In this document: positions 1 through 10,228 of the stretch, in pieces | Layout: each line of letters begins with the position of its first letter | Numbering within the stretch: position 1 is the stretch's first letter | Assembly (NCBI GenBank): GCA_947034885.2 | Contig: OX344749.2 | Location: 19,917,501 to 19,981,500, forward strand | From: Thuidium tamariscinum | Lineage: Eukaryota; Streptophyta; Bryopsida; Hypnales; Thuidiaceae | Direction: 5' to 3' | DNA length: 64,000 nt | The notes under the pieces: generated by a model | Told to the model about the DNA's origin: nothing | The model's input: only the letters and a program-made list of their open reading frames with translations | The model's database searches: none | Made by a program: the position numbers and the translations under genes

Positions 1-1345
1 ATAGAGCGTTGAAAGCAAAGGGTACACTCTTACTCAAAGCTTGCAACAGCACACCTACACCCTGACAACAATGCAAACACCTCCGAAACACCACTCTATT
101 AGGCAGGACAAGAAGCTCTCATAAACGCTTCAACAAACGTGAAGTCCGAGGAAGGCGGCAAATACTAAGTCTGAGGAAGGCGGTGAACAAAGAATGGGAC
201 CCTCATGAAAAAAGAAGGGGAAGACCCCCCGATGCCCACCTAAGCCGCAACTCTAGGATTGGAGAAACCCAAACCAATAGCTTCAGATACAACACTACAG
301 TGTTGGCTGTGGGAGCTTCAAGAAAGCACTTTTTTTTAATTTTGGCAATTAAATGCCCAATTTTCTAGAAAAAAAATGGGCACGTATTAGCCTATATTAA
401 AAAATGAAGATACAAGTGTCAAGAAAACCATACATAAGTAATTTCCCTCTTAATCGTTTCCAACTTGTTTCCTAAACCTCATTTTATGTATTATGCAAAG
501 TCCAAACTGCATACACAAATTATGAATTCAACATTATATACTGTAACCTCTAATAAATGTTTTATATAAGAACAAAAATTATTGTTATTTGTCATTAATA
601 AAAAATGTCTACCAAAAATATTTGTTTGTTATCAAGAATCACTTTGTTTTGTAATGGTTTTGTTAATAGTTTTTATTTTCTTTTACTGAAAATATTTTAT
701 TAGCACTAGTAGTAAAACAAAACTACGAAAGTACCAAAAAAATTTAGGTTGTTTGCAATTTATGAATAGATGAACTCTTTAAATCTTTACCTTGTCCATT
801 ATTATTCAATTGCATGAGTAAAAGTAAAAGGCCTCAACTAAAGAAATTGGATTCAAATAGCTTCTATCATAAGTTTGCTTTATCTATATTCTTACACCCT
901 GAAACATTAAATTATATGCATTTAACAATGCAATGTACAATTCATTTAAAAAAAGGCCCCATCATTGGCCATTTATTTTTAAAATGTGAAGAAAACAACT
1001 GTGATTACATTAACTTATTTAATCCCAAAAATTGGGTAGAAGTTGGATTGAAAGTCATCACTCATTACGCACTAGTAAATTTAAAATCATATACATGTGT
1101 AATGCTAAGGACAATGGATAAAAAAAATTGCACCAACAATCCTTGCCATTTTTTGGAACTAAGAAAAAACAACTAATAATACCAACTTCATATACATACA
1201 ATCCAAAAAGAAAGAAAAGAGCTTCAAATCAAATTGCAGATTCCATGTATGTTGAAAAACTCAAAATCATACCCATAACCAATGCTCCGTTAATTTTTTT
1301 TTTAAAAAAGGCTTGCACTCCTATTCAATATTAGTCTAGGAATTG
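1..1345. other. Intergenic DNA, no supported gene
   Basis: A short direct repeat GAGGAAGGCGG occurs near 148-182. The 120-codon ORF at 814-1176 is AT-rich with no recognisable motif. Nothing else was seen. Confidence 0.4.
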
Positions 1346-1880
1346 TCACATGTTCTCATTTTCACATAGGAAATAGACAAAAGAATATGTGGAAGTTGGA
1401 ATGGACCTAGGCTACAAGATTCCATGACAAATTCTTATTTCGCAACTATCTTGACGACCAATTTCATTTGCATTTGGAAATTGGGCTAAACCTTACCATT
1501 TTCTTAAAAATTCAAACAAGTGTCACATGCTCTCAATTTCATGTGGGAAATAGCCAAAAGAAAAGGTAGAAGTTGGAATGGACCTAGGCTACAAGATTCA
1601 ATGACAAATTCTTGTTTTGCAACTATCTTGACGCCCAATCTCATTTGCATTTGGAAATTGGGCTAAACGCCTAAACCCTACCATTTTCTTAAAAATTAAA
1701 ACAAGCGTCACATGCTCTGAGCAATTTCACATGGGAAATAGACCAAAAAAAATGTAGAAGTTGGAATGGACCTAGGCTACAAGATTCCATGACAAATTCT
1801 TGTTTTGCAACTATCTTGACACCCAATTTCATTTGCATTTGGAAATTGGGCTAAACCTTGCCATTTTCTTAAAAATTCAA
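1346..1880. repeat. ~180-bp repeat family, three tandem units
   Basis: Each unit contains GAAGTTGGAATGGACCTAGG, then GACAAATTCTTGTTT, TCATTTGCATTTGGAAATTG and a spacer CAAGCGTCACATGCTCTCAA. Units start near 1346, 1510 and 1705. The array is continued at 2637-2768 after an inserted MITE. Confidence 0.8.
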
Positions 1881-1893
1881 ACAAGCATCATAT

Positions 1894-2636
1894 GGATGAA
1901 TGCAAGAAAGACTTGTACTATTTGGCGTCACACTTTAAGTGACGGAGTTTTCATGAGCTATAACTTTTGAAGCATTAACTCTTTGAACTTGAAATCTTTA
2001 TTGGAGATGGATGATTTGATAGCTATCAAAACCATTTTTTTCAAAAAAATTCAAAAGTCATTTTATACTTAAATTCTAATTTCTTTAATTTGTCACACTT
2101 TGCGGTTTAGGGGTTTTTAGTACTGCTAGTAGTACTTTAAATTAATGATTTAGAGATGAGATTTTGAAAGTCTATTCCTATACAAGATATGCATGTTTCT
2201 GTTGAAGGAAATTCTTAAAATCATTATTCTCTTTCCTCCACATGTGTGCTAACAAGCCTCCTTTGCACACACACTTTTGAACAATCAAGATAGTTTTTGA
2301 ATAATTATATTGGTAAAATATCTTTACCATTAAGTTTTTCCAAATAAATTTTTTTTAGTTTTAAGAAAAACTACTTTCCCTATTTTTTACAAATTAAAAT
2401 GTGAAACTACAGTGAAAGTTACAATTTTCACAAAATTTGGCACTTTTCTAGTTCTCCTACTTAGAAAATTTTCTATGTTTTTCTTTCCTAGGGTATCTTC
2501 TATAAAGGTATATACATCAAACATATTTTTCACTTTATTTAAAAATTGATTTACTATTTATACAATACTCCCAAAGAAAAAAATGAGTAGTGTGCAAAAC
2601 GCTACACTTTTCACTAGGTCTTTCTTGCAATGACCC
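1894..2636. mobile_element. GGGTGATTGCAAG-family MITE (copy a)
   Basis: It starts GGATGAATGCAAGAAAG and ends CTTTCTTGCAATGACCC (imperfect TIR). It is flanked by ATAT (1890-1893) and ACAT (2637-2640), consistent with a 4-bp duplication of ACAT. Because it sits in a ~180-bp repeat whose uninterrupted copies read CGTCACATGCTC, the insertion site can be confirmed within the window. The interior includes GGCGTCACACTTTAAGTGAC and TAATTTGTCACACTTTG. Confidence 0.75.
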
Positions 2637-2768
2637 ACATGCTCTCAATTTCATGTGGAAAATAGACCAAAAAAAATGTGGAAGTTGGAATGGACCTAGG
2701 CTACAAGATTCTATAAGAAATTCTTGTTTTGCAACTATCTTGACGCCCAATTTCATTTGCATTTGGAA
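2637..2768. repeat. ~180-bp repeat family, unit 4, interrupted
   Basis: It has the same CATGCTCTCAATTTCATGTG...GACCTAGGCTACAAGATTC order as the units at 1346-1880. It is bounded on both sides by inserted elements, and the ORFs crossing it on both strands are by-products of the repeat. Confidence 0.75.
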
Positions 2769-3948
2769 CCCGAGGAGATTACTCGTGATTTTTAGAAAAC
2801 TACGTGAGTTAAAAGATAGGGTCCATTTAATTCAAAGGGAATAAATTTTATGTATATGTAGAACTACCATAGGGTTCTTGAAATGTCACATATCCTATTA
2901 TATATAAATTAGGCTATGTGTAAACATTATTTAGTAGGAATGTTTATTAATAAATTAGCCTTTACAAATAGGGTTCATATAAAAAGTTTGTAGTACAATG
3001 AGTGTAGATGTAAACAAACTTTTTTAATTGAATGATAAAACTTACACAATTTAGTAAATCTAAGGATGTTTTTCAAGAGATTTGTTGTTATCATCAAATA
3101 ATTCTAGCCTGTACATACAAATCTTTCCTTAAGTATACCAATTATGTAACATGTAAGAATCTACTATTCTAAGACAAAAGAATTAAGCTGTAAATTTACA
3201 ATGAGGTTGTACTATGGAGATTTGTGTTCACATAAAGTACCCATTAAGAAATTGGTGTAGAGAGTGCAACATTTGCATGGAATCTTTTCTATACTTTGAC
3301 ACTACAAATTCTTGATTTGCCTCAACTACTTGAACATATACTTATAAATGTTTAGAATCATCTTCTTTTTACTAGTGTTTAATAAATACTCTTTTATTTT
3401 TTGATTCTAAATTCAAAAACATTGTAAATGCATATGTAAAAATAAAATATATAGTCTCTATATTACAGTAGAGGTCATATTCTTGGGTTAATCTACAATG
3501 TTTTCAGAGTGTCAATTTCTCATGTTGTTCATGTTATATTGTTTGTATTGGTGTTTTTCTTAGTTTTAGTATCATAACTATATTTAATGTTTATTATTCA
3601 TATTAGGTTGTTTAGAATACATGGCATAGAATTTAGAATATTTAAAACTATTGTTGCATTTTACATTTTTATTTGTCATTTGAAATTGTACTACAATACA
3701 AGTAGTGCATATATTAAAAAATAGTGTATATGTAAGACACTACTTTTATAGTGTATTGTAAATGGATATGAAAAAATTAGACATATAAATTTTATATATA
3801 AGATAGCCTAACTATAAAAACCAAATGATTGAATTTATATGTAAAAATATGATCATTTTAATTATTAAAATGAAGGTAAATAGCCCTATGTTAAATACCC
3901 TCTTAACTCAGGTGTACGCTTAAAATTACAAGGAGTGATCTCCCTAGG
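2769..3948. mobile_element. DNA transposon relic with 8-bp target duplication (hAT-like)
   Basis: The left end CCCGAGGAGATTACTCGTGA pairs with the complement of the right end, CCTAGGGAGATCACTCCTTG. Flanks are ATTTGGAA (2761-2768) and ATTTGAAA (3949-3956), and the uninterrupted repeat unit reads ATTTGGAAATTGG once, so the flank is a genuine duplication. Eight base pairs fit hAT elements. The AT-rich interior has no transposase ORF. Confidence 0.65.
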
Positions 3949-4602
3949 ATTTGAAAATTGGACTAAACCTTGTCATTTTCTTAAAATTCAAACAAGCGTC
4001 ACATGCTATCAATTTCACGTGGAAAATAAACTAAAAGAAAATGTAGAAGTTGGAATGGACCTAGGCTATAAGATTCCATGACAAATTCTTGTTTCGCAAC
4101 TATCTTGACACCCAGTTTCATTTGCATTTGGAAATTGGGCTAAACGCCTAAACCCTACCATTTTCTTAAAAATTAAAACAAGCGTAACATGCTTTGAGCA
4201 ATTTCAGGTGAGAAATAGACCAAAAGAAATTGTAGAAGTTGGAATGAACCTAGGCTACAAGATTCCATGACAAATTCTTGTTTTGCAACTATCTTGATGC
4301 CCAATTTCATTTGCATTTGGAAACTGGGCTAAACCCTACCATTTTCTTAAAAATTAAAACAAGCGTCACATGCTCTCAATTTCACGTGGGAAATAGACAA
4401 AAAAAAAATGTAGAAGTAGAAATGGACCTAGGCTACAAGATTCCATGACAAATTCTTGTTTCGCAACTATCTTGATGCCCAATTTCATTTGCATTTGGAA
4501 ATTGGGCTAAACCCTACCATTTTCTAAGAATTAAAACAAACGTCACATGCTCTCAATGTCATGTGAAAAATACACACAAAGAAATGTAGAAGTTGGAATG
4601 CC
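3949..4602. repeat. ~180-bp repeat family, four further units
   Basis: Units have their GAAGTTGGAATGGACCTAGG core near 4046, 4232, 4409 and 4586 (the last truncated). The order matches the array at 1346-1880, so this is the right half of one array split by the two insertions. Confidence 0.8.
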
Positions 4603-5744
4603 CCTCAACCGTGTGTTTCTTTGACCTATTTTTGTTTTAGTGATTTTAGTGATGTAGTTTGAATAAGTGTTTTTTACATTGAAGAAGACTTTCAAGATAT
4701 TTTTGAATTTGTTCCTTTAGCAGATGTTTCTATATCTATAGTTAGTGATGCAGTTAAACACAATTCTGAAATTGATTTTTTTTTAACAATACTGTACTTC
4801 AAGTTTTTATATCCAAGTATATATTTTTTTTAAAAAGCTCCAAAGATTACAAGAGCGAAATTGTACAATTGCAAAATTTTGCCTCAATACTCAGTACAAC
4901 TATTTGATAATTTGATTCTATGCATAAGAAAAAGGTGTGGATCATTGAGGGCATTGATTTGAAGGACTTACTTTAATATTGGTTGCAAGAAATATACATA
5001 GAAGCCTTGCATGAAATTAAATTCTCTCTTTTATTATTATGAACTATAATTATTTTATGAGTATTTGAATTTTTGTTTAAGAACTAATTTATACAAATTG
5101 AAAAATTTTCCGAATTTTAGTACGTCACGTTGAAGAGGACAAAAAATCAACTCGTTGATGAATATCAATGTAAGTTTTATAAAATAAAAGCATACAAAGT
5201 AAATCTACACTCATCCTAAATAATTCAAAGAAAGAAAGAAAATGATTGTCTTAGAATTGAAAAGTTTGACATCATTATTTCTAAGAATAAAATTAAAAAA
5301 TGTATGTTATTCCTAACTTTGAAGAAGAAGTTCAATTTCATGTGTCTTATGTGAATGCAAGAATGGATTTTTAAAACGGAAAGAATAAAATTATATATAT
5401 AGTTCCATACATTCACTTGCGATGTGTATTTTTTCTATGATATAAGATAGACAACATATTTGATGCTTATGAACAAGACCACTTAGTACTAGAGGAAGTC
5501 AATATTGCAAAGAAAATGAATGCAAAAAAGTGTTAGATGAAGATCACTTTCAAATATTTTATAGATGAAGATTTTTATTGTCAAAGTAGATAATGAAATA
5601 AAATATGTACAAAAATTATGAACATCATAATCAAGTTAAGCAACATAACTAATATGATTTGATTGTACATAATTTATCTTAAATCATCAAAGAAAAAAAA
5701 TCTTAAGCACAATGAATTGTGAATTATGAACCTTAGAATAGACT
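4603..5744. other. AT-rich intergenic DNA
   Basis: There is no convincing ORF, RNA gene or element boundary here. It is very AT-rich with simple A/T runs. Confidence 0.5.
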
Positions 5745-6440
5745 TGTATACCTAAATTAATCCCTTAAGCTCCTACAACCCAAAAATTGAACCCTAGAAC
5801 ATAGAATTGAACCCTAAATAGTAGAAGTAAATCCTAAACTATACAGCGAAATCCTAAATCCTAAACTGAATGCTAAACTATAGAAGTATATCCTAAATCC
5901 TAGAGCTGAACCTTGAACCCTAAAAGGTAGAAGGAGAAAGGTGGGAAAAAGCCAAAAAAAATAGGTAGAAGTTGGAATGGTCCTACGCTATGAGGTTCCA
6001 TGACAAATTTTAAATTTGCAATTGTATCCATGCCCAATTCCATTTTCATTTGGAAAAAACCCTCTCCATGCTATTTTTCTAAAATTCTCGGAAGTGATTC
6101 ATGTTTTCAACTTCACATAGGAAAAAGACAACAAAAATAGGTAGAAGTTGGATTGGCCCTACCCTATGAGGTTCTATGACAAATTTTATCTTCAATCATT
6201 AAAAACAAAATCTTATGTACAACAATTTGTGAATTATAAACCGTGGAATAGATCTGTAAATCTAAATTTCCAAAGCTCCTATAATCCAAAAATGAAAACC
6301 TAGACCTTAGAAGTTAGAACTGAACCCTAAATAGTAGAAGTGAATCCTAAACTATACAATAGAACCCTAAACCCTAAACTGAATGCTAAACCATACAAAT
6401 GAATCCTAAACCCTAGAGTTGAACCCTAAATCCTAAAAGA
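5745..6440. repeat. Degenerate telomere-like minisatellite, two copies, with diverged ~180-bp units
   Basis: Irregular CCTAAA/CCCTAAA blocks separated by 5-12 bases occur at about 5750-5930 and 6290-6430, each in the order AACCCTAAATAGTAGAAG.., ATCCTAAACTATACA.., AACTGAATGCTAAAC. Diverged GTAGAAGTTGGAATGG units at 5930-6070 and 6110-6190 separate them. A ~530-bp segmental duplication is likely. Confidence 0.6.
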
Positions 6441-6479
6441 ATAAAAGAATAACACTAAATCAACGGTACAGTACTGTTA

Positions 6480-7954
6480 TACCCGAAAAGGCTTGGGTAG
6501 TAAACATTCTCGGTCATATTTTTAGAAATCCTTGAATCTAAAAGGTCGAAGCCCAAAAGTCAATTGAAACCATTTATTGCGGACGGTTGTAGAAGGTTCT
6601 AAAATAGTAATCCAGCAAAAAGGAACCTACTACCTATTAGAAGGGAACACAAAATTTTAGTCTTCGTTATTGTGGACCGCATATTGGTGCGGCAAAACTG
6701 TCAACAGGCATTGCTGAAAGTATTGTGGCAGTTGCCCATAAATTGGGGGTGGAAGGCGTGTATTTGGACACATTTGAATTACGTACCATACCCGCCTTTT
6801 TTTCCACTCTTTCTATCTTGAAGCTCCGGTTTCTCTTCTTGTGAGTTTAGCAAATTTGTATTGCATATATGATTGATTGTATGCTATGGCATTGCTCTTG
6901 CGCTCCGTTCTCTAATTCTAAGTCCTACATTTGCTTCTGCAGCTTGTATGAACTAATTGGAGTTGTTTTTAAGTCAATACTAAGTACATGTCCGTAGTTG
7001 GTATTTCTGTGGATTGTTTTGGACATTAAGATTTTGCCGAGTAGGTACTGATTACTATAATCATCATGCTTTACTTGTTTTTTCTATGCATTTTACTGTT
7101 TTCAAAGATAATGTACTCTTTTGTAGGCTATGTATTGCAATTCTTTGTGACTTTCATATTCATGTTGATGGAGTTCTCGTCTGCGGATGCTTCCGACTTA
7201 TTCGCCGGAGATTACGGAATATTTATATGATCATTATCCTCGACTCGATGATATTATTTTTGTGTATCATTGAGTCAATGATAATAATGAAGAAGGTAGA
7301 AGTAATTGAGTATTATGCAAAAATTATCTTCATGGCTGTAAACTCAGTTTTCAAAGTGAGGAAGTGGATGCGAAGGTCTAGCACTGGTAATAGTAGGTGT
7401 AATTCTTATTGCTAAGAGTAGGGCTAATATTTTTATTAAATCTATCCTCGAGTCGATGATACCTCTTTAGTAGACTAATCACTTAATAATGTGTGAACTT
7501 AGAATGATAAATGCATGAAATAAATTTATGAATTTGTCACGAATCTTGGTTTACACTTATATCATGATTTGTCATTAATTTGTGAGGGTTATCCTTGAGT
7601 CAAGTATAACTTACGAACTTTCAATTGTTATTGTGATTATTTACTTTGGAAATTTTTATTTTAATGAATCAATATGAACCATGAATACTACAAATATTTG
7701 TCAGTGTCCAATCTTTGGACTTGGTTGTTGTTTTCTTTTCTCTTTCACGGAGTGGTGTTTTCCATTTGTTTAAAAAAATAAAAAGATAAAGGAATACTAC
7801 AGACATGGTGGATGGGTCATGGTTATCATCGAGTCGAGGATAAGTCCATTATCTAGCTAAATATTTACTTTGTGTTTGTTCTTTAGAATAGATACTTTTC
7901 CATAATTAAGTGTAAGCACATATTACAGATGATCATACTTGTCATGTTTATCCT
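6480..7954 (+). other. Probable 5' part of the DUF7869-like element, with coding-like fragment and palindrome cluster
   Basis: It lies outside the LTR element (7955-16169) and is inferred to be continuous with 16175 onward once that insertion is removed. A short coding-like run at about 6665-6800 reads PHIGAAKLSTGIAESIVAV, then VYLDTFELRT; I do not recognise it. From 7235 to 7842 it holds five copies of a 19-bp imperfect palindrome, also found once at 16359. The ORF at 7014-7415 has poor protein character and is not called as a gene. Confidence 0.35.
7235..7842. repeat. Cluster of 19-bp imperfect palindromes
   Basis: Copies lie at 7235-7253, 7265-7283, 7443-7461, 7590-7608 and 7824-7842, with one more at 16359-16377. 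The consensus is TATCMTYGASTCRAKGATA. The arms TATC and GATA are nearly invariant, and the centre GASTC also reads as a palindrome. Confidence 0.7.
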
Positions 7955-8629
7955 TGTGAGCCCTCGAGATGGCACTCAGAACTCTGGGTCCATTTTTCGC
8001 GATTAAATTGAGAAATCTAGCTAAAAATACAAGAAAAAGACATAAAAAAGAGTATTGAAGGAGTTTTGGTAGTAGTCTATATCAAAATGGTGAAGAACTG
8101 GCTAAGAAGGTAGAAAATTCCTAATTCTGGGAATTTCTATCATTCTAAGTCTCAGAAGTAAGTTTGAGTGAAGATTTAGTAGTTTCGAGAGAAATGAGGG
8201 AATGAGAGTTAGTCAGTCCTAGTATCTGTCTATGCAAAATCAACCTTTTAAGGATGCACATGACATACTAACTAAGCCAAAAGAGTCTACTACGAGCCTA
8301 GAAGATTTACCAAGGCCTAAATTCGATTTTAGGATAAGTTGGATTTAGAAATGAAACGATTACATGTGACTTGGAGAATTGGAGTTCCACAAGATGAAAG
8401 ATGGAGGATTGGAGATTGAAGACTACAAGAAGGTGTTCTAAGGGTAGGGACATGCCAGGAGCGAACAAGAATTAGACAATTGTCCGAAATTCCCGGGCAT
8501 CGGGAATTAAATCATCCAATTGGACAAAGGTTTTACTAAAAAGAGACAAGTGCAAGTTCGCGTGGAACTTATACTAAGAATCTAGGAGTGTCCTAGATGT
8601 TACCCAAATTATTTTGGATTTTTTTGAAA

Positions 8630-9960
8630 TTCCACGTTGACTCCATGGGAAGTCAACCGCACATAGAAATGTTTGTAAATTCCTAGAAATTACGTATGAT
8701 GCGGTAAAATCACACTAAAAATTAGGATAGGTTTTTGTGTGCTTAATAAGTGTCCAGTCAAATTTGAAGACATTCCAACATTCCCAACTACCAGAACCGG
8801 CATCAACATCGAATTTCAATGGAATTTACAATTTGGCGACAGGTTGATCGGCGTATCAGGAGCGAATGATGTCCGATTGACGCAAATGAGGAGACATTAC
8901 TTGCTCTCACAGACATTCATAACGACCCTGGCCTGACAGATTCATCAAAATGTGCAAATCTTAAAAGTTAGATTTTTGGCTTTTAATTGGAGTTACCGTA
9001 ATTCCAATTTGGGCGCGCAAATCGCCTAGGAGTGAGGGGTAAGGGGACCCTCTCGCTAATTGGGGTTTGTGAGTCCCGTCATTGTCACTTAGGCCTCAGA
9101 TTTTTCTTTTTTCGCTTATTGCTCATATTTAGGGTCATTATAGTTAAAAACCAACTAAAAAGAGTGCTCAAAGTAGGATTGATACCATTCCCACTAATGA
9201 TGGGGAAATGGGTCTAATTATTCCGGAGTACGTTAAGAGACTCCTTAGAGCCAATTTCTACAACTTATTAGGAGATTAGACATGATGTTACGCAATTCAC
9301 GGGAGATTGCACTAGCAAATACTCGAGATGCGACTTAACGCAAAAGCATTGAGACAGGCATTATCGGAATACTCGACAAGGGTTTCCGGAGGGTTGGATT
9401 CCGATTGGCAACCACGGGAGTCCAACAGTCTCCTACGAGCGTCACGGCGAAGCCAACTGGTGGAGATTCCCTTCTACGGGAATGATTCCTCCCCAGAGGA
9501 ATTAATTCCGCCATAGTGCAATTTCTACTTTAATTAGACAGTGTATGTTTTTAGCAAAACTTTGCACTTGTAATTAGGAGGCTTCCTATAAGACCTCCTA
9601 AAAGTTTCGTAATTTTCTGGATTACGGAAATGACTCCACGGGAAGTCAACCGCCTTTACCGGCAATTAGAAATTCATAGAAAATTCCATGGTGATGGTAA
9701 AATCCCACTAAAAATTAGGATAGTATTTTTTAGCATAAATAAGCGTCCCACCAAATTTCAAGACATTCTGACATCAACAAGTACCAGAACTGGCAACGGA
9801 AACAAGTTTTGATGGTTTTACCAAAATTCTTGCAAGTTGACCGGCGCACGGGGAGCATACGGAGTCCGATTCGGGTCAACTTAGACTCTTTTCCAACATT
9901 CTTGGACCTTTTTAACAACCTTGGCTAGTCAAAACCTTTGGGGAAAATCAATTCCAAAAG
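8630..9960. repeat. Diverged direct repeat pair within the LTR-type element
   Basis: About 8633-8935 and 9620-9880 share a run of matching blocks: GACTCCA.GGGAAGTCAACCGC, CACTAAAAATTAGGATAG, GACATTC.., ACCAGAAC.GGCA and a TTGA.CGGCG..AGGAGC-like block. The unit is about 1 kb apart. No reading frame is kept, so the similarity looks like old internal duplication of non-coding element sequence. Confidence 0.5.
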
Positions 9961-10198
9961 ATAGATTTTCCACCCTTTTTACCGGTTTGTAAATGTTAGC
10001 TTTGAAGAGCATTTAGGCTCCGAGAGTAAGGGGTAGGGATTCCTCTAGACTAATTTGGGTCTTCTGGAGCTAATGGCGCTGTCCGTTTGGCGATCGGATC
10101 ATTTTTCCAAAAGTTAGAGTAGCCACAGCAGTAGGGTAGATCTTTAAAACGTTAATTTGGATTTTCTTTAGTAGTTTAGTTCGTAACTTGAGGGGGGA

Positions 10199-10228
10199 GG
10201 AGGCCTTGAAAATGTATAAAAGGCCTCC
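10199..10228 (+). promoter_or_regulatory. TATA box inside a 9-bp inverted repeat (element promoter A)
   Basis: TATAAAA (10215-10221) is flanked by GGAGGCCTT (10199-10207) and its exact reverse complement AAGGCCTCC (10220-10228). It is followed by a pyrimidine-rich leader (CCCCTCCCCTCATTCC), as seen at plant TATA promoters. It is the likely transcription start of the LTR-type element. Confidence 0.5.

Noticed and set aside
814..1176. 120-codon ORF
   Set aside because: AT-rich, lysine/leucine/asparagine-heavy, with no motif and no neighbours; chance ORF is more likely.
7014..7415. 133-codon ORF
   Set aside because: Runs through the palindrome cluster and has no protein-like pattern; probably leader or intron sequence of the DUF7869-like element.
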